DNA from: a virus | IMG/VR virus record: IMGVR_UViG_3300048033_000210 | Location: 1-36,394 of that record | Strand: one strand, 5' to 3' | Length of the DNA: 36,394 nt | Shown: one piece after another, positions 11,994-19,482 of the stretch | Position numbering within the stretch: position 1 is the stretch's first letter | Layout of the letters: each line of letters begins with the position of its first letter | The notes under the pieces: generated by a model | What the model saw: the letters and a program-made list of their open reading frames with translations, nothing else | Databases searched by the model: none | What the model was told of the DNA's origin: nothing | Made by a program: the position numbers and the translations under genes

Positions 11994-14602
11994 TGCATCA
12001 GGTCACAATAATTAAATCAATAAACCCAGACCGCGTATGTAAAACCTATAGTCAAACAGAACAGGGATTAAAGAAAAGCGTAATTGCCAACATTAATGAA
12101 GGCGAGGCCATTACCGTTGATGTGCCTGATGCGCAGAAAATGATGAAGGTACTGAAAAGCGTAACGGAACGCAATGACTTGGTTCTATGCGCTGGCATAT
12201 GGCATAATTCACAAATCGGCCAGAAGTTTGACGTTGTATCAGAAAAGGCACTTTGTGGCATTATCGGTGGCCAGATTGGAACCGTGCAAGGTGGTGTCGT
12301 AGAGCATAAAGGAAGGCTTGTCAGTGCCAGACTAAAGCGCGGCATAGACTATTCATGCTGGATGCTATTGGACGCTGACAACCCTGATGGCATCCCAGAT
12401 GAATGGGCCAGAATGACAATCGCAGAACGCTTGGAACTGTGGGAGCCATTCGTAAAGGGCATCAGTAAATGCGAACGCATTGAACTGCGCGGTTCATCAG
12501 CCCGTGTTGTGCGTGACGGCGAAGACGCTGGCAATGCAACACATGCATGGATTAGAGTAAGTGACCCCGAAAAGATCGCGGTACTACGTTCGTATATACG
12601 GGTGCAAATGGTGCTTCAGGGTGCGTCATTTACGTTTAAGAAAATGTCGCAGATCGAAGATGGCAAAGTTGTCGGTAACGAAGCACGGTCAGTCTTTGAT
12701 TTAGCAGTGTTTGACACAGGCCGTTTGGTGTTCTGCGCCAAGCCTGAAGTCAATGCCGATGGCTATACCGTTCACGATGCGGATATTCGCCTGTATAATG
12801 AAGGTGCCGGTGCGCTGGACTTATCATGGGTGGAACTGCCAACACCGCGCCACATGGAAGATTTGCGCAACATCACCGGCGTTAAAATGTCTGTCAAGCG
12901 TGATAATAATTCCATCGTCACCTATTCTGAAGGGGAATTGACAGGCGATACAGAAGTAGAAGTCAAAGGCATTGTGCGGCCACTGGCAGATTGGGCAGCA
13001 ACTATGAAGTCCGGTGATAAGCTGCGCTGTGAAGCCCCGTTTAGATCAAGCCAATCAGAAGCCGCATTCATTAAAATAGGGGATGACGGACAGCCATTCA
13101 TGTATGACATAGGCAACAGCACAACCTACCTGATGCGCCGTGAAATACAGAAGTATAAACCAGAAAGCAACTTTGATGACTTTGGGTTTGAGCCAGTGGC
13201 ACAAGATGATGCCTTTGTTGCTCCGGTGGAAGTGCAAGACAATCTGGAACGGCCAGTGCATGGCTTTGATGATTGGGTGTTTCTCATTCGTCGCAATGTA
13301 TTCCGCAATAAGTTCACCGGCGAAGAATGCACCACACAAGCCTTTAATCTGGCATTCACGCGGCAAGTGCCAACCATAGATATGCCAACGCCTAACGGTG
13401 GAACGCGGCCTGTACGTCTGGCAGCGGCGAAGTACGTCATGGATCATTTGGGGTGTGAGGCCGTCTATGATACGCTGTACCTACCCCAAGAGGCCAAGAA
13501 TGGCATGGTATTCGCACATGATGGTGTGGACTATGTGAATTCATATATGCCCCTGAAGGTGCCGCATGTGGATGTGGAATGGCAATCATCCAATGCGTGG
13601 AAGTTATGCGAAGACCATATACGCAACATCTTGCCCAATGATTGGGAAGTGGTGTTGCAGTGGATGGCCTACAACGTGCAAAACGCTGGCCGCAAGGTAT
13701 TATGGTCGCCCATCATTAAGGGCATTCAAGGTGATGGTAAGACCACCATAGGGCAGATGTTAGGCGCAGCTATGGGCCACAATAACGTGCGCATGATTAG
13801 CCCAGAGGAAACCAAGTCAGACTTCAACGGTTGGGCAGAAGGTGCGTGTGTCGGCATTCTTGAAGAAATACGCATCAAGGGACACAACCGGCATGATGTG
13901 ATGAACAAGCTGAAGCCGCTAATCACCAACGACAAAATCAGTGTAGTGCGCAAAGGGCAAGACGGGCGTAATATTCCGAATTGCACAAATTATCTGGCAC
14001 TGACTAACTTTGAAGATGCCTTGGTGTTAGATGATGAAGACCGGCGGTGGGGTGTCTTCTTTACGCGGTATGAAAGCCGTGAAGAATTGCTGAACGCCAC
14101 TGATGATGCCTATTGGGATGCGCTGTATAATGCCATCAACAAGCACCCTAACGTGATCCGTGGATGGCTGATGAATTACGATGTGTCTGGGTTTGTACGA
14201 ACGAAGGCACCGGCCATCACTGATGCCAAATCACGCATGATAGAGGCAGCGCGATCTGAAGAATATCTATTGATTAAAGAAATGGTTGATCTGACAGGCT
14301 ATGGCATATCAAGCGATATTATCGCCACTGATTGCCTGAACGCATTGATTAAGCAGGGTGGATATAAGCAGATCAACAGTAGGGCATTATCAAAGGCTAT
14401 CGAAGAAGCTGGCTTTGTGAAGGTGGATAAGGCCGTCAAGTGGCGCGGTAGAACGCGGCGACTGTATGTGCGGAAAGCCAGTGAACTTGTGCTGCATGGC
14501 GATGATCAGACCGTACTACGGGAAGCCTTGGACGCTACCGTTGACGATGATTTTGATACATTTACGGCTTCATCAGTGGTGCATTTAGATGACTTTAAAT
14601 AG
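11993..14602 (+). CDS. Primase-helicase (SF3-type, D5/DUF5906-like)
   Basis: 869 aa from ATG 11993, coupled to the HNH gene (TAATG) with GGGAGCG before it; a longer frame from 11882 lies within that gene. Residues 127-129 (LLDADNPDG) supply a DxD motif consistent with an archaeo-eukaryotic-type primase domain. The C-terminal part is the helicase: Walker A at 577-585 (GIQGDGKTT), acidic Walker B at about 620-625 (GILEEIR), then a sensor-like CTNYLALTNFEDAL and a DEDRRWGVFF segment typical of phage primase-helicases. It would open the origin and prime synthesis for the host polymerase, since no phage polymerase is present. The next 327 bp are repeat-rich non-coding DNA, its possible target. Confidence 0.88.
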   Translation: MHQVTIIKSINPDRVCKTYSQTEQGLKKSVIANINEGEAITVDVPDAQKMMKVLKSVTERNDLVLCAGIWHNSQIGQKFDVVSEKALCGIIGGQIGTVQGGVVEHKGRLVSARLKRGIDYSCWMLLDADNPDGIPDEWARMTIAERLELWEPFVKGISKCERIELRGSSARVVRDGEDAGNATHAWIRVSDPEKIAVLRSYIRVQMVLQGASFTFKKMSQIEDGKVVGNEARSVFDLAVFDTGRLVFCAKPEVNADGYTVHDADIRLYNEGAGALDLSWVELPTPRHMEDLRNITGVKMSVKRDNNSIVTYSEGELTGDTEVEVKGIVRPLADWAATMKSGDKLRCEAPFRSSQSEAAFIKIGDDGQPFMYDIGNSTTYLMRREIQKYKPESNFDDFGFEPVAQDDAFVAPVEVQDNLERPVHGFDDWVFLIRRNVFRNKFTGEECTTQAFNLAFTRQVPTIDMPTPNGGTRPVRLAAAKYVMDHLGCEAVYDTLYLPQEAKNGMVFAHDGVDYVNSYMPLKVPHVDVEWQSSNAWKLCEDHIRNILPNDWEVVLQWMAYNVQNAGRKVLWSPIIKGIQGDGKTTIGQMLGAAMGHNNVRMISPEETKSDFNGWAEGACVGILEEIRIKGHNRHDVMNKLKPLITNDKISVVRKGQDGRNIPNCTNYLALTNFEDALVLDDEDRRWGVFFTRYESREELLNATDDAYWDALYNAINKHPNVIRGWLMNYDVSGFVRTKAPAITDAKSRMIEAARSEEYLLIKEMVDLTGYGISSDIIATDCLNALIKQGGYKQINSRALSKAIEEAGFVKVDKAVKWRGRTRRLYVRKASELVLHGDDQTVLREALDATVDDDFDTFTASSVVHLDDFK

Positions 14603-14613
14603 GCCAAAATCGG

Positions 14614-14643
14614 GGTTACGGATAGGGTTACACATCCGTAACC
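14614..14643. repeat. 10-bp inverted repeat just after the helicase gene
   Basis: GGTTACGGAT (14614-14623) is exactly complementary to ATCCGTAACC (14634-14643) across a 10-nt loop that itself contains another GGTTAC. It begins 12 bases after the helicase stop and may double as a transcription terminator and an iteron pair. Confidence 0.7.
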
Positions 14644-14701
14644 TTTCTGTAACCGTTGACGTTAACGTAAACTTCGGAGGTTACGAATAGCCATGATTGG
14701 A

Positions 14702-14737
14702 TTATCTGTAACCTTATCTGTAACCTTATCTGTAACC
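14702..14737 (+). repeat. Three tandem 12-bp iterons TTATCTGTAACC
   Basis: Three uninterrupted exact copies occupy 14702-14713, 14714-14725 and 14726-14737. A 9-bp inverted copy, GGTTACAGA, lies at 14786-14794. The 12-bp period is slightly longer than one helical turn. Confidence 0.85.
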
Positions 14738-14757
14738 TCTCTTTTTCCTTTATTTTC

Positions 14758-14784
14758 TTATACTTATATACTTTATAAGTATAA
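14758..14784. repeat. AT-rich 11-bp hairpin
   Basis: TTATACTTATA (14758-14768) pairs perfectly with TATAAGTATAA (14774-14784) around a 5-nt loop, preceded by a pyrimidine-rich run. It lies between the tandem iterons and the inverted iteron, where a melting or cruciform element would be expected in an origin. Confidence 0.7.
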
Positions 14785-14929
14785 AGGTTACAGAAGTTAT
14801 AGATAATATAGGGTCAGTAGTATTTCACATAAAATAGCTAAAAAAGGGTAAATATATGGAAATATATGTAAAATACTGGCGGTATAGAGAAAACAGGCTT
14901 TCAGTAACCTTTGGCATTTTGGGGGCAGA

Positions 14930-15181
14930 ATGGAGAAACTAACACGCAGCGGGAAGGTACGGGCTGAAGAAGCAGCAAAGGCACCGAATGAATACGCGGA
15001 ACTATTGCTTGGCTGGATGCGCTGTCAGGAGACATCACAAGACATGATCAATGTGGCGAATGCCAACATGGACATAATCACCGTCTTAAAGCGCATGGAG
15101 CCGGTAAGGGTGACACACATGCGAAACATGATTAAGCTGAAACAACTAATTGAAAAGAAGGAACAGGGAAATGAACAATAG
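14930..15181 (+). CDS. Hypothetical helical protein, 83 aa
   Basis: 83 aa beginning MEKLTRSGKVRAEEAAKAPN, with a GGGGGCAG run just before the start. Mostly helical and charged, Met-rich, ending Lys/Glu-rich. No membrane segment or catalytic motif. It is the first gene after the candidate origin and overlaps the next gene by 11 nt, suggesting an operon with it. The function is unknown. Confidence 0.65.
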   Translation: MEKLTRSGKVRAEEAAKAPNEYAELLLGWMRCQETSQDMINVANANMDIITVLKRMEPVRVTHMRNMIKLKQLIEKKEQGNEQ

Positions 15182-15440
15182 AAGAACCCAACTACTGGCC
15201 AATGCGATTGATCTAATCAACGGGCCACGACAGGCATCCTATGGGCCACCAGAGGAAAACTTTGAACGCATTGCAGTTAGATGGTCGCAACACTTGGGCA
15301 TTGAAGTGACGGCCTATCAGGTGTGCTTATGCATGGCTGAACTAAAACTGGCACGATTGGCCAATGGGTATTCACAAGATAGCCTAACGGATGGTGCGGC
15401 ATACATTGCTCTAGCTGAAGAAATGTATGATGTGGTATAG
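15171..15440 (+). CDS. DUF6378-type phage protein
   Basis: 89 aa from ATG 15171, within the end of the previous gene. The sequence LINGPRQASYGPPEENFERI, followed by MAELKLARLANG and a DGAAYIALAEEMY stretch, matches a small helical family common in phages (DUF6378, as I recall it). Its conserved GPRQ-YG-P-ENF signature is intact. The biochemical role of the family is not known. A GC-rich hairpin with T-run follows and probably ends the transcript. Confidence 0.75.
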   Translation: MNNRRTQLLANAIDLINGPRQASYGPPEENFERIAVRWSQHLGIEVTAYQVCLCMAELKLARLANGYSQDSLTDGAAYIALAEEMYDVV

Positions 15441-15465
15441 TGGAGCCACTCCCCTGTTGGGCCAC

Positions 15466-15506
15466 GGCCCGTCCTTGGTCGGCCTCTTTACGGGGTCGGC
15501 CTTTTT
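15466..15506 (+). terminator. GC-rich terminator-like hairpin with T-run
   Basis: GGCCCGTCC (15466-15474) can pair with GGGGTCGGCC (15492-15501) with one C/C mismatch and two G-U pairs, followed by TTTTT at 15502-15506. GGTCGGCCT is repeated directly at 15477 and 15494. The GC-rich block stands out from the rest of the sequence. Confidence 0.5.
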
Positions 15507-15522
15507 ATTTTATGGTGGAACT

Positions 15523-15717
15523 ATGTTAGTATTACTCAGAGTACCGGATATCATAGACGATGACGCAGCGTCCGATGAACTGGATGAACTCTGTGACTAT
15601 ATAGAAGGCCGACTAACAGACGGCATAAGTGAACGCCGTGTGTTTCAGTCGTTAATGGAAGCCGTGCTTTCGTTTGAAGGTGATGGGATAGATAAGTCAG
15701 AACATGTTCTGCATTAG
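15523..15717 (+). CDS. Hypothetical acidic protein, 64 aa
   Basis: 64 aa from ATG 15523 with GGTGGA before it; an open frame from 15427 crosses the terminator-like hairpin and is rejected. The product starts MLVLLRVPDIIDDDAASDEL and is strongly acidic and helical. It has no recognisable domain. It lies just ahead of the structural and packaging genes. The function is unknown. Confidence 0.6.
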   Translation: MLVLLRVPDIIDDDAASDELDELCDYIEGRLTDGISERRVFQSLMEAVLSFEGDGIDKSEHVLH

Positions 15718-15724
15718 GTGAAGA

Positions 15725-16519
15725 ATGCCAGTATCGTTTAAGTTTGAAAGTAATTCGAAGGAAGTAAATGCAAGGTTATCGAATATGGTAGCCGTTCAAA
15801 TGCCGTTCGCTATATCCAAAGCACTAAACGATACAGCGGCCACAATGGTTATGAAGAACCAGCAAGATATTCCAAGAATATTCGACAAAGCCGTGCCTTG
15901 GACAATAGATGCGTTTGGTTCATCGAAGCGTAAGAATGGGCCAGTTAATACGAAGAAGACAAGGGTAACAAAGGCTGATGTAAAAAGTGGCCATGCACAT
16001 ATTTATATTCGTAGGAAAGATCAGGCGACTAAGCGTCACTACTTGGAAGTTCAAGAGGAAGGCGGCACAAGGGAAAACACAGGTTTAGAAACATTGATAA
16101 ACTTAAACCTGCCGACTTCAAGGTTTGTGGGTGCAGTGACACCAACGCCGCATTTTAAGCGGAGCAAAAGCGGGGCAATGTCTGGTGGTGAACTGAATAA
16201 GATAATGTCAGCGTTACATCTTAGCCGTGACACGGCAACACATAGCAAGCGATACGGCTACACCGGCAAGACTAAGCGATCAACAGGCTACTTTGTGCCA
16301 GCACCTACGCACCCACTTGGCCAAGGCAAGAGGTTCGGTGTGTATAGACGCAACAATGTAGGCAACGCAAAGAAGGTGCTGAACATCAGTGAACGCCGTC
16401 CGGTGTACAAACCTAAGTTTAGATTTGATGAACGCATGACTAGATACGGAAAGATGGTTTTCCCTAAGAAAATGCAGAAGGCATTATCATTTGCCATGCG
16501 AACAGCGAAGTTTCGGTGA
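15725..16519 (+). CDS. Basic protein resembling lambda minor tail protein Z (tail completion)
   Basis: 264 aa with AGGTGAAGA before ATG 15725. Very rich in Lys and Arg. The N-terminal segment (MPFAISKALNDTAATMV, then a DIPRIFDKAVPW stretch) has the same layout as gpZ-type proteins, where an AxALNxTA helix precedes a basic beta-rich body. A gpZ-like protein would complete the tail end before head joining. It lies upstream of TerS instead of between the head-tail connector and gpU genes as in lambda. The resemblance is by pattern only, so an unrelated phage structural protein remains possible. Confidence 0.55.
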   Translation: MPVSFKFESNSKEVNARLSNMVAVQMPFAISKALNDTAATMVMKNQQDIPRIFDKAVPWTIDAFGSSKRKNGPVNTKKTRVTKADVKSGHAHIYIRRKDQATKRHYLEVQEEGGTRENTGLETLINLNLPTSRFVGAVTPTPHFKRSKSGAMSGGELNKIMSALHLSRDTATHSKRYGYTGKTKRSTGYFVPAPTHPLGQGKRFGVYRRNNVGNAKKVLNISERRPVYKPKFRFDERMTRYGKMVFPKKMQKALSFAMRTAKFR

Positions 16520-16520
16520 A

Positions 16521-16598
16521 ATGAAAAGGTACTTCCATAACATGCGTGTGGCGGGTAATTCGAACCACGAAATATTTTTAGCGATAGGACGTTTATAA
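16521..16598 (+). CDS. Possible 25-aa peptide before TerS
   Basis: ATG 16521 to TAA 16596-16598 encodes MKRYFHNMRVAGNSNHEIF and a few more residues. It starts one base after the previous stop and ends before the strong AAGGGGG site of TerS. No clear ribosome site of its own and no known family. It may be only part of a leader. Confidence 0.25.
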   Translation: MKRYFHNMRVAGNSNHEIFLAIGRL

Positions 16599-16616
16599 GG
16601 GGGTTGTGGTAATAAT

Positions 16617-17081
16617 ATGTCGTCAATGAGTGAAGTTGCGCAACATTTGAACACAAGTCAGCAAGCATTGTCTAAGCTGATTGAGGATGGCGTAATAGAC
16701 AAACAACCGCGTGGACAATATGACATAGATGAAGTCCGTGCGCAGTACATAAAACATTTTCGCGCGATTGCTTCAGGCCGCGCTGCATCTGGTGACTTAG
16801 ACTTGGGGGCTGAACGTGCGCGATTGGCGAAAGAACAAGCTGATGCCAAAGAAATGGAAAACGCGATTGAGCGTGGCGACTTGGTATATATCGAAAAAGT
16901 GGCGAAAGAGTTCGAAACGCAATTACTCAAAGCTAAAACTAAGTTACTGGCGATGCCGTCCAAAATAGCGGCTGAAGTTCACGCAAGTGCAAACGTGAAG
17001 GAAGCCAAGGAATTGATTGAACTAAACATGCAGGATGCATTAAGTGAACTGGTCGGATACGGTAGACAAACAACAGACTGA
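16617..17081 (+). CDS. terS: Terminase small subunit (lambda Nu1-like)
   Basis: 154 aa; AAGGGGG precedes ATG 16617. The N-terminal MSEVAQHLNTSQQALSKLIE is a winged helix-turn-helix like lambda Nu1, which binds the packaging start site. The region after about residue 60 is a charged helical linker for multimerisation and TerL contact (ERARLAKEQADAKEMENAIE, a typical Nu1-family stretch). The C-terminus overlaps the TerL gene by 38 nt. It would recognise the viral DNA and load the large subunit for genome packaging. Confidence 0.88.
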   Translation: MSSMSEVAQHLNTSQQALSKLIEDGVIDKQPRGQYDIDEVRAQYIKHFRAIASGRAASGDLDLGAERARLAKEQADAKEMENAIERGDLVYIEKVAKEFETQLLKAKTKLLAMPSKIAAEVHASANVKEAKELIELNMQDALSELVGYGRQTTD

Positions 17082-18891
17082 AAAGCTGCGCAGACGGCTT
17101 CAGGAAGTTATGGCAACGGCATTAGCACCGCCGCCTAAACTTACTGTGTCTGAATGGGCCGACACCTACCGGCAACTATCATCAGAAAGTTCGGCTGAAG
17201 CTGGCCGTTGGTCAACTAGCCGTGCGGAATATCAGCGTGGCATGATGGATGCGGTCAGTGATCCAGACATTGAAACCGTTGTGTTAATGACGGCAGCGCA
17301 GATTGGCAAAACTGAACTGATCAACAATGTTGTTGGGTTTCACATCCATCAAGACCCTGCGCCAATGCTTGTTGTGCAACCCACGTTGGAAATGGCACAA
17401 ACTTGGTCAAAAGACAGACTTGCGCCGGCCATACGCGACACCCCAGCATTGACGGAAAAGATAAAAGACCCAAGATCACGCGACAGTGGCAATACAACTT
17501 TGCATAAAGTGTTTGCCGGTGGTCACGTTACGGCTTGTGGTGCAAATTCGCCTTCATCATTGGCATCCCGTCCATGTCGCATAATCTTGTGTGATGAAGT
17601 TGACCGATACCCAATATCTGCCGGCACTGAAGGCGATCCCGTTAGCTTGGCGAAAAAGCGGAGTGCTACATTTTGGAACCGCAAGATTATCTTGGTATCA
17701 ACGCCAACGGAAAAGAATGCCAGCCGGATTGAAGCCGCTTATGGCGATAGCGATCAGCGCAAGTATTTCGTGAAGTGCAAAGACTGCGATGAACATCAAG
17801 ATTTAAAGTGGGCGCAAGTTCACTGGCAAAGTGGAAACCCCAATACGGCAGAATATGCATGTGAGCATTGCGGATCACTGTGGAGTGACGCTGACCGCTG
17901 GCGGGCTATCCGCGCGGGTGAGTGGCGCAAAACGGCTGAAGGTGACGGTAAAACAGCGGGATTTCACCTGTCTGGCCTATATTCACCTTGGACACCGCTT
18001 GCTGACATTGCGCGGGACTTCCTACAGGCCAAAAGTGACCCAATGCGACTGCGCACATGGATTAATACAACGCTTGGCGAAACCTTCGAAGAACAAGGCG
18101 AAGGCATTGACGAATATGATCTGATTGCGCGGCGTACTTATTGGGGTGATCAGTTGCCAGATGATGTTCTATTGATTACTTGCGGCGTTGACGTTCAGGA
18201 TGACCGAGTTGCCTATGAATTGGTTGGCTGGACGCGAAGCGAAGCAAGCTATTCACTGGAATATCGTGAAATATACGGCGATCCATCGACTGCGCAGCTT
18301 TGGATGGACTTGGATGATGCACTAAGCCAAACATTTACGCATCCAGAACGCGGCGAAATGGCAATTAGGTCAACTTGCATCGACAGTGGCGGTCACTTTA
18401 CGCAAGCGGTGTACAACTACGTCAAAAACCGTACGGGAAAACGTATTTTTGCTATCAAAGGTGTTGGCGGCGAAGGCAAACCGATCATTGGAAGGCCATC
18501 GAAGAACAACATAGGCAAAATCAACCTATTTCCTGTTGGTACAGATACGGCTAAGGAACTGGTTTATGCGCGATTGAAGGTAACTGATGAAATGGATGGC
18601 TACTGTCATTTCCCAAGCGACAGATCAGAAGAATATTTCCGCATGTTGACGGCTGAAAAGAAGGTTGTGCGGTACTTTAAGGGTCGGCCAAGACGGGAAT
18701 GGGTGAAGGTCAGAACACGCAACGAAGCACTTGATTGCCGCGTATATGCAACCGCTGCATTGGCACTTTTAAACATAAATATGGAAGCGATTGCAAAAAA
18801 GGCACAAAATAGTGTACAATCGGCACAACCAAAGCACGTTCGGCGGCCTTCCATGCCTCGCCGGAATTCGTTCGTTCACGGGTATAGGTAA
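17044..18891 (+). CDS. terL: Terminase large subunit (lambda gpA-like)
   Basis: 615 aa from GTG 17044; ATG 17110, with AGGA before it, is an alternative, but the LRRRLQEV stretch in between resembles the gpA N-terminus. Packaging ATPase motifs: TAAQIGKT (83-90) as the deviant Walker A, IILCDEVDRYP (D184, E185) as Walker B. A four-cysteine zinc finger follows (C245, C248, C273, C276). The nuclease domain begins around ITCGVDVQDDR (D383), with a further CIDSGGH motif. It cuts concatemers and drives DNA into proheads through the portal. The gpA family usually cuts at cos sites, so this phage may have cohesive ends. Confidence 0.95.
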   Translation: MNWSDTVDKQQTEKLRRRLQEVMATALAPPPKLTVSEWADTYRQLSSESSAEAGRWSTSRAEYQRGMMDAVSDPDIETVVLMTAAQIGKTELINNVVGFHIHQDPAPMLVVQPTLEMAQTWSKDRLAPAIRDTPALTEKIKDPRSRDSGNTTLHKVFAGGHVTACGANSPSSLASRPCRIILCDEVDRYPISAGTEGDPVSLAKKRSATFWNRKIILVSTPTEKNASRIEAAYGDSDQRKYFVKCKDCDEHQDLKWAQVHWQSGNPNTAEYACEHCGSLWSDADRWRAIRAGEWRKTAEGDGKTAGFHLSGLYSPWTPLADIARDFLQAKSDPMRLRTWINTTLGETFEEQGEGIDEYDLIARRTYWGDQLPDDVLLITCGVDVQDDRVAYELVGWTRSEASYSLEYREIYGDPSTAQLWMDLDDALSQTFTHPERGEMAIRSTCIDSGGHFTQAVYNYVKNRTGKRIFAIKGVGGEGKPIIGRPSKNNIGKINLFPVGTDTAKELVYARLKVTDEMDGYCHFPSDRSEEYFRMLTAEKKVVRYFKGRPRREWVKVRTRNEALDCRVYATAALALLNINMEAIAKKAQNSVQSAQPKHVRRPSMPRRNSFVHGYR

Positions 18892-18894
18892 AAT

Positions 18895-19482
18895 ATGGCG
18901 AATTTATTTGATGCAGCAAACGCACCCGAAGGCGAACCAACACAGGTCGTAGTGGGTGATTTCATCCAATGGAAAAAGGCAAATATTGCCCAAGACTACC
19001 CAACAGCTACACATTCGGCTGAATATGTTGCGCGAATAACTGGCGGCGGGTCTAACGAAATCAAGTTAGCTGCTACGGAAACTGATGGTTACTACTTATT
19101 CACAGTTGATAGCGTTACATCAGCCGATTTTGCCGTTGGACGCTATCATTGGCAGCTAGAAGTCACCGAAACATCATCTGGAAATCGTCTGGTAATTGAA
19201 CGCGGTGAATTTGAGGCAATCCCAGATTTAGACGTTAATCAATCTGACCCAAGAACACATGCAGACATCATGTTGGCCAAGATTGAAACCATCTTGGAAG
19301 GCAAGGCCGACAGTGACGTTGGTTCTTACTCTATTGCTGGTCGTTCATTGACCAAAATGTCATTTGATGAACTTATGGTGGCGCGAGATAGGTACAAACG
19401 TGAAGTTCTACAGCATCAGCGTGATGAATTGGTCAAACGCGGCAAGGCAAGCGCAAATACGGTAAAAGTTAGGTTTAGCTAA
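18895..19482 (+). CDS. Head-completion (gpW-like) protein with N-terminal extension
   Basis: 195 aa. The last 80 residues (SYSIAGRSLTKMSFDELMVA followed by a basic helix) have the gpW pattern of a loop and two helices that plug the portal. The first 110 residues are a beta-rich domain (TQVVVGDFIQWKKANIA and a GRYHWQLEV motif), probably an Ig-like or BppU-N-like domain. Lambda gpW has only 68 residues, so this is a fused version. The position between TerL and portal matches gpW in lambda. Its stop overlaps the portal start by one base. Confidence 0.7.
   Translation: MANLFDAANAPEGEPTQVVVGDFIQWKKANIAQDYPTATHSAEYVARITGGGSNEIKLAATETDGYYLFTVDSVTSADFAVGRYHWQLEVTETSSGNRLVIERGEFEAIPDLDVNQSDPRTHADIMLAKIETILEGKADSDVGSYSIAGRSLTKMSFDELMVARDRYKREVLQHQRDELVKRGKASANTVKVRFS

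Larger units (their letters stand above)
14603..14929. other. Candidate replication origin: repeat-rich, AT-rich non-coding region
   Basis: This 327-bp gap has no gene and holds ten copies of GTAACC or its complement: forward at 14638, 14649, 14708, 14720, 14732 and 14904; reverse at 14614, 14626, 14679 and 14786. It also contains a three-copy tandem array, three hairpins or palindromes (including ACGTTAACGT at 14659-14668) and an AT-rich stretch of about 140 bp (14738-14880). AAATATATG occurs twice (14850, 14860). Iterons next to an AT-rich segment, directly downstream of the primase-helicase gene, is a common origin layout. A regulatory or terminator region is the alternative. Confidence 0.6.

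Noticed and set aside
13055-13447. Antisense open frame opposite the primase-helicase
   Set aside because: No start context or recognisable domain; explained by codon bias of the real gene.
14603-14929. DnaA-box cluster
   Set aside because: No clear TTATCCACA-type box seen; TTATCTGTAA only partly resembles one, so the repeats are treated as phage-specific iterons.
15427-15522. N-terminal extension of the 64-aa gene
   Set aside because: It would translate through the terminator-like hairpin and T-run; ATG 15523 has its own GGTGGA site.
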